NCBI RefSeq assembly: GCF_937988725.1
Contig: NZ_CALKHS010000010.1
Span: 62,001-126,000 of the forward strand
DNA from: an uncultured Castellaniella sp.
GTDB taxonomy: Bacteria; Pseudomonadota; Gammaproteobacteria; Burkholderiales; Burkholderiaceae_B
Length of the DNA stretch: 64,000 nt
Reading direction: 5' to 3'
Of the stretch, positions 61,658-64,000 are shown one piece after another. The notes beneath the pieces are model-generated. The model saw only the letters and a list, made by a program, of their open reading frames with translations. It was not told where the DNA came from and did no database searches. The position numbers and the translations under genes are program-made. Each line of letters begins with the position of its first letter. The stretch's first letter is position 1.

Positions 61658-62887
61658 TCAGGCCGGGTAGGCGGTTTCGCCGTGATCCACCTGGTCCAGG
61701 CCCTGGCTTTCCTGTTCGCCGCTGGCGCGCAGTCCGATCAGGCGGTCGGCGCACCGGATGGCGAGCGCGGCCGTCAGGCCCGCCCACAGCAGGCTGACCA
61801 GGACGGCTTCGGCCTGCAGCCAGGTCTGCCAGAGCAGGGCGCCCCAGCCGGCCGCGCCGGGGCCGCCCAGGCTGCCGGAATAGAACACGCCCGTCAGCAG
61901 GGCGCCGACGATGCCGCCCACCCCGTGGATGCCGAACACGTCGAAGGCGTCGTCGATGCCCAGGCGCCGTTTCAGTCCGTTGACGCCGTACAGGGCGGCC
62001 CAGGCGGTGAGCGCGCCGATCAGGGGGGCTGCGCCCGGCGCCACCAGGCCCGCGGCCGGCGTGATGCCGACCAGGCCGGCAATGGCGCCGGAGACGGCGC
62101 CCAGCAGGGACGCCTTGCCTTTGAGCAGGCCTTCCGCCAGGGCCCACGCCAGGGTGCCGCCGGCGGCGGCCAGCAGGGTGTTGACCAGCGCCAGCACGGC
62201 CTGTTCGTTGGCGGCCAGGGCGGATCCGCCGTTGAAGCCGAACCAGCCCACCCACAGCAGGGCGGCGCCCACCAGGTTCAGGGGCAGGCTGTGAGGCGGC
62301 ATGGCCTGGCGGCCGTATCCCCGGCGCGGCCCCAGGTAGCGGGCGGCGACCAGGCCGGCCGCGCCCGCGCTGATGTGCACGACGGTGCCGCCCGCGAAGT
62401 CCAGGGCGCCCCGCAGGTGCAGCCAGCCGTCTCCCGCCCAGACCATGTGGGCGATGGGCAGGTAGCCCAGCGTGAACCACAGGCCGGTGAAACACAGCAC
62501 GGCGCCAAAGCGCGCGCGCTCGGCGATGCTGCCCGTGATCAGGCCGCAGGTGATGGCCGCGAAGGTGGCCTGGAACAACGCGAACAGGAGTTCGGGGATG
62601 GAGCCCAGCAAAGGCTCGGTGGTCGTGGCCGCGGGCTGGTAAAGCCCCGCCAGGCCCAGGCGCGACCAGCCTCCCAGCCCTCCGAAGCCGGGCGTGAACG
62701 CCAGGGAATAACCGTAGAGGAACCACAACACGATGACCAGGGCGCAGACCGCCAGCGTCTGGCTCATGACGGACAGCACGTGGCGCTCCCGGGCCAGCCC
62801 GCCGTAGAAAAGCGCCAGCCCCGGCACGCACATCAGCCAGACCAGCAGGGTGGAGACCATCGTCCAGACAACGTCAGCTTTATCCAT
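61658..62887 (-). CDS. amtB: Ammonium transporter AmtB
   Basis: The 409-residue Amt protein has about eleven membrane segments and conducts ammonia/ammonium. Pore marks are MCVPGLALFYGGL, ITGSIAERARFGAV, the His pair region DFAGGTVVHISAGAAGL and VFGIHGVGGIVGALLTGVF. No cleaved signal peptide is obvious. CACAGGAG precedes the ATG. It is 17 bases after glnK and shares its nitrogen-regulated promoter. The C-terminal cytoplasmic tail that GlnK binds is short but present. Confidence 0.95.
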   Translation of the reverse strand: MDKADVVWTMVSTLLVWLMCVPGLALFYGGLARERHVLSVMSQTLAVCALVIVLWFLYGYSLAFTPGFGGLGGWSRLGLAGLYQPAATTTEPLLGSIPELLFALFQATFAAITCGLITGSIAERARFGAVLCFTGLWFTLGYLPIAHMVWAGDGWLHLRGALDFAGGTVVHISAGAAGLVAARYLGPRRGYGRQAMPPHSLPLNLVGAALLWVGWFGFNGGSALAANEQAVLALVNTLLAAAGGTLAWALAEGLLKGKASLLGAVSGAIAGLVGITPAAGLVAPGAAPLIGALTAWAALYGVNGLKRRLGIDDAFDVFGIHGVGGIVGALLTGVFYSGSLGGPGAAGWGALLWQTWLQAEAVLVSLLWAGLTAALAIRCADRLIGLRASGEQESQGLDQVDHGETAYPA

Positions 62888-62904
62888 GAGAAGTGCTCCT
62901 GTGT

Positions 62905-63243
62905 TCAAAGGGCGGCTTCGCCGGTTTCGCCGGTGCGGATGCGCACGGCCTGATCCAGCGGCGTGACGAAGACCTTTCCGTCGCCGATCTTTCCCGTGTG
63001 GGCCGCCTGGCACAGGCATTCCAGCGTCAGTTCCACCCAGTCGTCGGGCACGGCGACCTGGACCTGCAGCTTGGGCAGGAAGTCCACCTGGTATTCGGCG
63101 CCCCGATACAGTTCCGTGTGGCCCTTCTGGCGGCCGAAACCTCGGGCCTCGGTGACCGTCATGCCCTGGATGCCGGATGCGACGAGCGCCGCATGCACTT
63201 CGTCCAGCTTGAAAGGCTTGATGATGGCGGTGATGAGTTTCAT
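62905..63243 (-). CDS. glnK: Nitrogen regulatory PII protein GlnK
   Basis: The 112-residue PII signal protein binds ATP/ADP and 2-oxoglutarate and plugs AmtB when nitrogen is plentiful. The T-loop Tyr51 (ELYRGAEYQ), the site of uridylylation, is present, as are the start MKLITAIIKPFKLDEVHAAL and the C-terminal GKIGDGKVFVTPL. The gene is first of glnK-amtB, behind a sigma-54 promoter. The C-terminus (about 10 residues beyond the standard end) is slightly variable. Confidence 0.96.
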   Translation of the reverse strand: MKLITAIIKPFKLDEVHAALVASGIQGMTVTEARGFGRQKGHTELYRGAEYQVDFLPKLQVQVAVPDDWVELTLECLCQAAHTGKIGDGKVFVTPLDQAVRIRTGETGEAAL

Positions 63244-63280
63244 GAGCGTTCCTTGTTGAGGCGGGATGCGGAACACTTTA

Positions 63281-63296
63281 AGCAAAAGCCATGCCA
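63281..63296 (-). promoter_or_regulatory. Sigma-54 promoter of glnK-amtB
   Basis: Read on the minus strand this is TGGCAT-N5-TTGCT, one base away from the TGGCAC-N5-TTGCW consensus. It ends 38 bases before the glnK start. Upstream at 63341-63355 is a near-match to the NtrC site. This predicts nitrogen-limitation control. Confidence 0.8.
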
Positions 63297-63340
63297 GGTC
63301 GATGCAGGGAGGCTTCGGAGGGAAGAGGGGCGGGGAAAGC

Positions 63341-63355
63341 GCCCCATTTTGGCGC
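63341..63355. promoter_or_regulatory. Candidate NtrC-binding site
   Basis: GCCCCATTTTGGCGC differs at two positions from the NtrC pattern GCACC-N5-GGTGC. It lies about 45 bases upstream of the sigma-54 -24 element. Confidence 0.4.
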
Positions 63356-63553
63356 ATCGGCGGCGGGCCTTGCCCCATGCCGGGGCATGGATGCGTCCGG
63401 CGCCCGGTTGCGAAAACCCTGCTGAAGCGCCGTGTTTTGTGTCGAGTTGTTGGCCGGGCTGCGGGACGTGCCGCCCGCCGGGCGCCGGGTTTCCCCAGGG
63501 AGGCCTGGCGGATGAGGGCGAGGCCGCGCCGGCGCGCGTGACATCAGTCTTTA

Positions 63554-63571
63554 CATGTCAGGGTTTACCCT
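63554..63571. repeat. Second copy of the 18-base sequence found at 2382-2399
   Basis: The string catgtcagggtttaccct is identical to that over the LysR leader 61 kb away. Here its TTTACC part coincides with the predicted -35 of the lipoprotein gene. Together with 63244-63673 (430 bases without a gene) it is otherwise ordinary promoter DNA. Confidence 0.4.
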
Positions 63572-63591
63572 GTGGGTTGGGCCACTAGAAT
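63564..63591 (+). promoter_or_regulatory. Predicted sigma-70 promoter of the lipoprotein gene
   Basis: TTTACC (63564-63569), a 16-base spacer and TAGAAT (63586-63591) place the transcript start near 63598, 76 bases before the ATG. The inverted repeat overlapping the -35 could be an operator. Confidence 0.5.
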
Positions 63592-63673
63592 TGTAACTGA
63601 CCCGGCCATGAACGGCCGGCCTTCGAAAATGATCCGCGATGTACCGAAAGCGGAACTTTGAATAGGGAAGATC

Positions 63674-64000
63674 ATGAACACGATACGCAAAACGCTGACA
63701 ATGGCTGCTGTGGTGGCTTCTTTGGGCCTGCTGGCGGCTTGCTCCAAGAGCGACGAGCCCGAGGCTCCGCCGGCTGCTCCCGCTCCCTCCACGACTCCCA
63801 CTCCCGCGCCTGTGCCGCCGGCGCCGCAGGATCCCTCGGCGGCGCCTCAGGGCGAACCTCAGTCCATGAAGGACAAGATGGAAGATTCCGCCGAATCCGT
63901 TAAGGACAAGGCGGCGGCAGTGGGCCAGGCCGTGTCCGCCAAGGCCGGCGAACTGGCCACCAAGGCGGGTGAAGCGGCCAATGACGCCCGTGAATCCGTG
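63674..64000 (+). CDS. Small lipoprotein with Pro-rich linker and Ala/Lys helical repeats (cut by window end)
   Basis: The partial gene has 109 residues seen and no stop before the window ends. A lipoprotein signal ends LLAAC (Cys22). A linker rich in Pro, Ala and Thr (about 30-60) is followed by a highly charged helical region with heptad-like repeats (MKDKMEDSAESVKDKAAAVG, then similar KAGELATKAGEAA). The layout suggests an outer-membrane anchored coiled coil or stress-type lipoprotein. I do not recognise a named family. It has GGGAAG before the ATG and its own promoter. Confidence 0.8.
   Translation, partial: MNTIRKTLTMAAVVASLGLLAACSKSDEPEAPPAAPAPSTTPTPAPVPPAPQDPSAAPQGEPQSMKDKMEDSAESVKDKAAAVGQAVSAKAGELATKAGEAANDARESV

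Noticed and set aside
59859..62831. 990-residue open frame on the minus strand
   Set aside because: It runs antisense to the diguanylate cyclase and in a wrong frame through amtB. Composition is that of high-GC third-base shadow (Gly/Ala/Arg/His/Gln rich) and no domain is seen.
63658..63903. 81-residue frame at the lipoprotein locus
   Set aside because: It is a shifted frame of the real lipoprotein gene, which begins at 63674 with a clear lipobox and is open to the window end.

Overview
The window is 64 kb of GC-rich DNA (about two thirds G+C by eye), densely packed on both strands. It has no insertion sequence, prophage or CRISPR array. Gene content and protein character suggest a betaproteobacterium of the order Burkholderiales, most likely family Alcaligenaceae (Bordetella/Achromobacter/Castellaniella-like). 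The clues are a Comamonas-type pmd operon, a CheV protein, RecBCD, an incomplete regulatory PTS and many LysR regulators. The genus is inference only.

Region 1 (1-14.8 kb) is an aromatic-catabolism island. A partial aldo/keto reductase and a DUF1932-type dehydrogenase converge on a LysR gene. That LysR gene is divergent from a complete protocatechuate 4,5-cleavage operon: tautomerase, oxalomesaconate hydratase, CHA aldolase, pyrone dicarboxylate hydrolase, dioxygenase alpha and beta subunits, and semialdehyde dehydrogenase. A five-gene branched-chain-type ABC importer follows in the same direction. Its last ATPase carries a C-terminal hemerythrin HHE domain, the most unusual architecture in the window. 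A second LysR gene closes the block.

Region 2 (14.8-23.8 kb) holds a benzoylformate decarboxylase, an aromatic aldehyde dehydrogenase and a DctQMP TRAP importer. A BenE benzoate transporter faces them, translationally coupled to a degenerate EAL/HDOD protein. Together they suggest uptake of a benzoylformate-like acid and conversion to benzoate.

Region 3 (23.9-32.7 kb) contains a class V aminotransferase, an ABC-2 exporter divergent from a BaeSR two-component system, a TsdBA-like thiosulfate dehydrogenase pair, an NlpC/P60 lipoprotein, a Spy/CpxP-like chaperone and YggS. BaeSR and Spy belong to one envelope-stress regulon in enteric bacteria, so their proximity may be functional.

Region 4 (32.8-50.1 kb) is housekeeping: recC-recB-recD, the NAD(P)HX repair enzyme, a HAD hydrolase, an in-frame TadA-LdcA fusion with a histidine-rich linker, a Tag-like protein, the ABC-F protein YbiT, YigZ and a cytoplasmic-looking solute-binding protein. 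Region 5 (50.2-53.5 kb) has cheV, a thiolase, a spermidine-synthase-like protein and tRNA-Val(GAC).

Region 6 (53.5-64 kb) has thrS, with a promoter and terminator-like attenuator, then infC starting at ATC. rpmI and rplT, which normally follow infC, are absent; gshB and a regulatory PTS (EIIA, HPr, EI) come next. A PAS-GGDEF protein and glnK-amtB, behind a clear sigma-54 promoter, follow, and a truncated lipoprotein gene ends the window.
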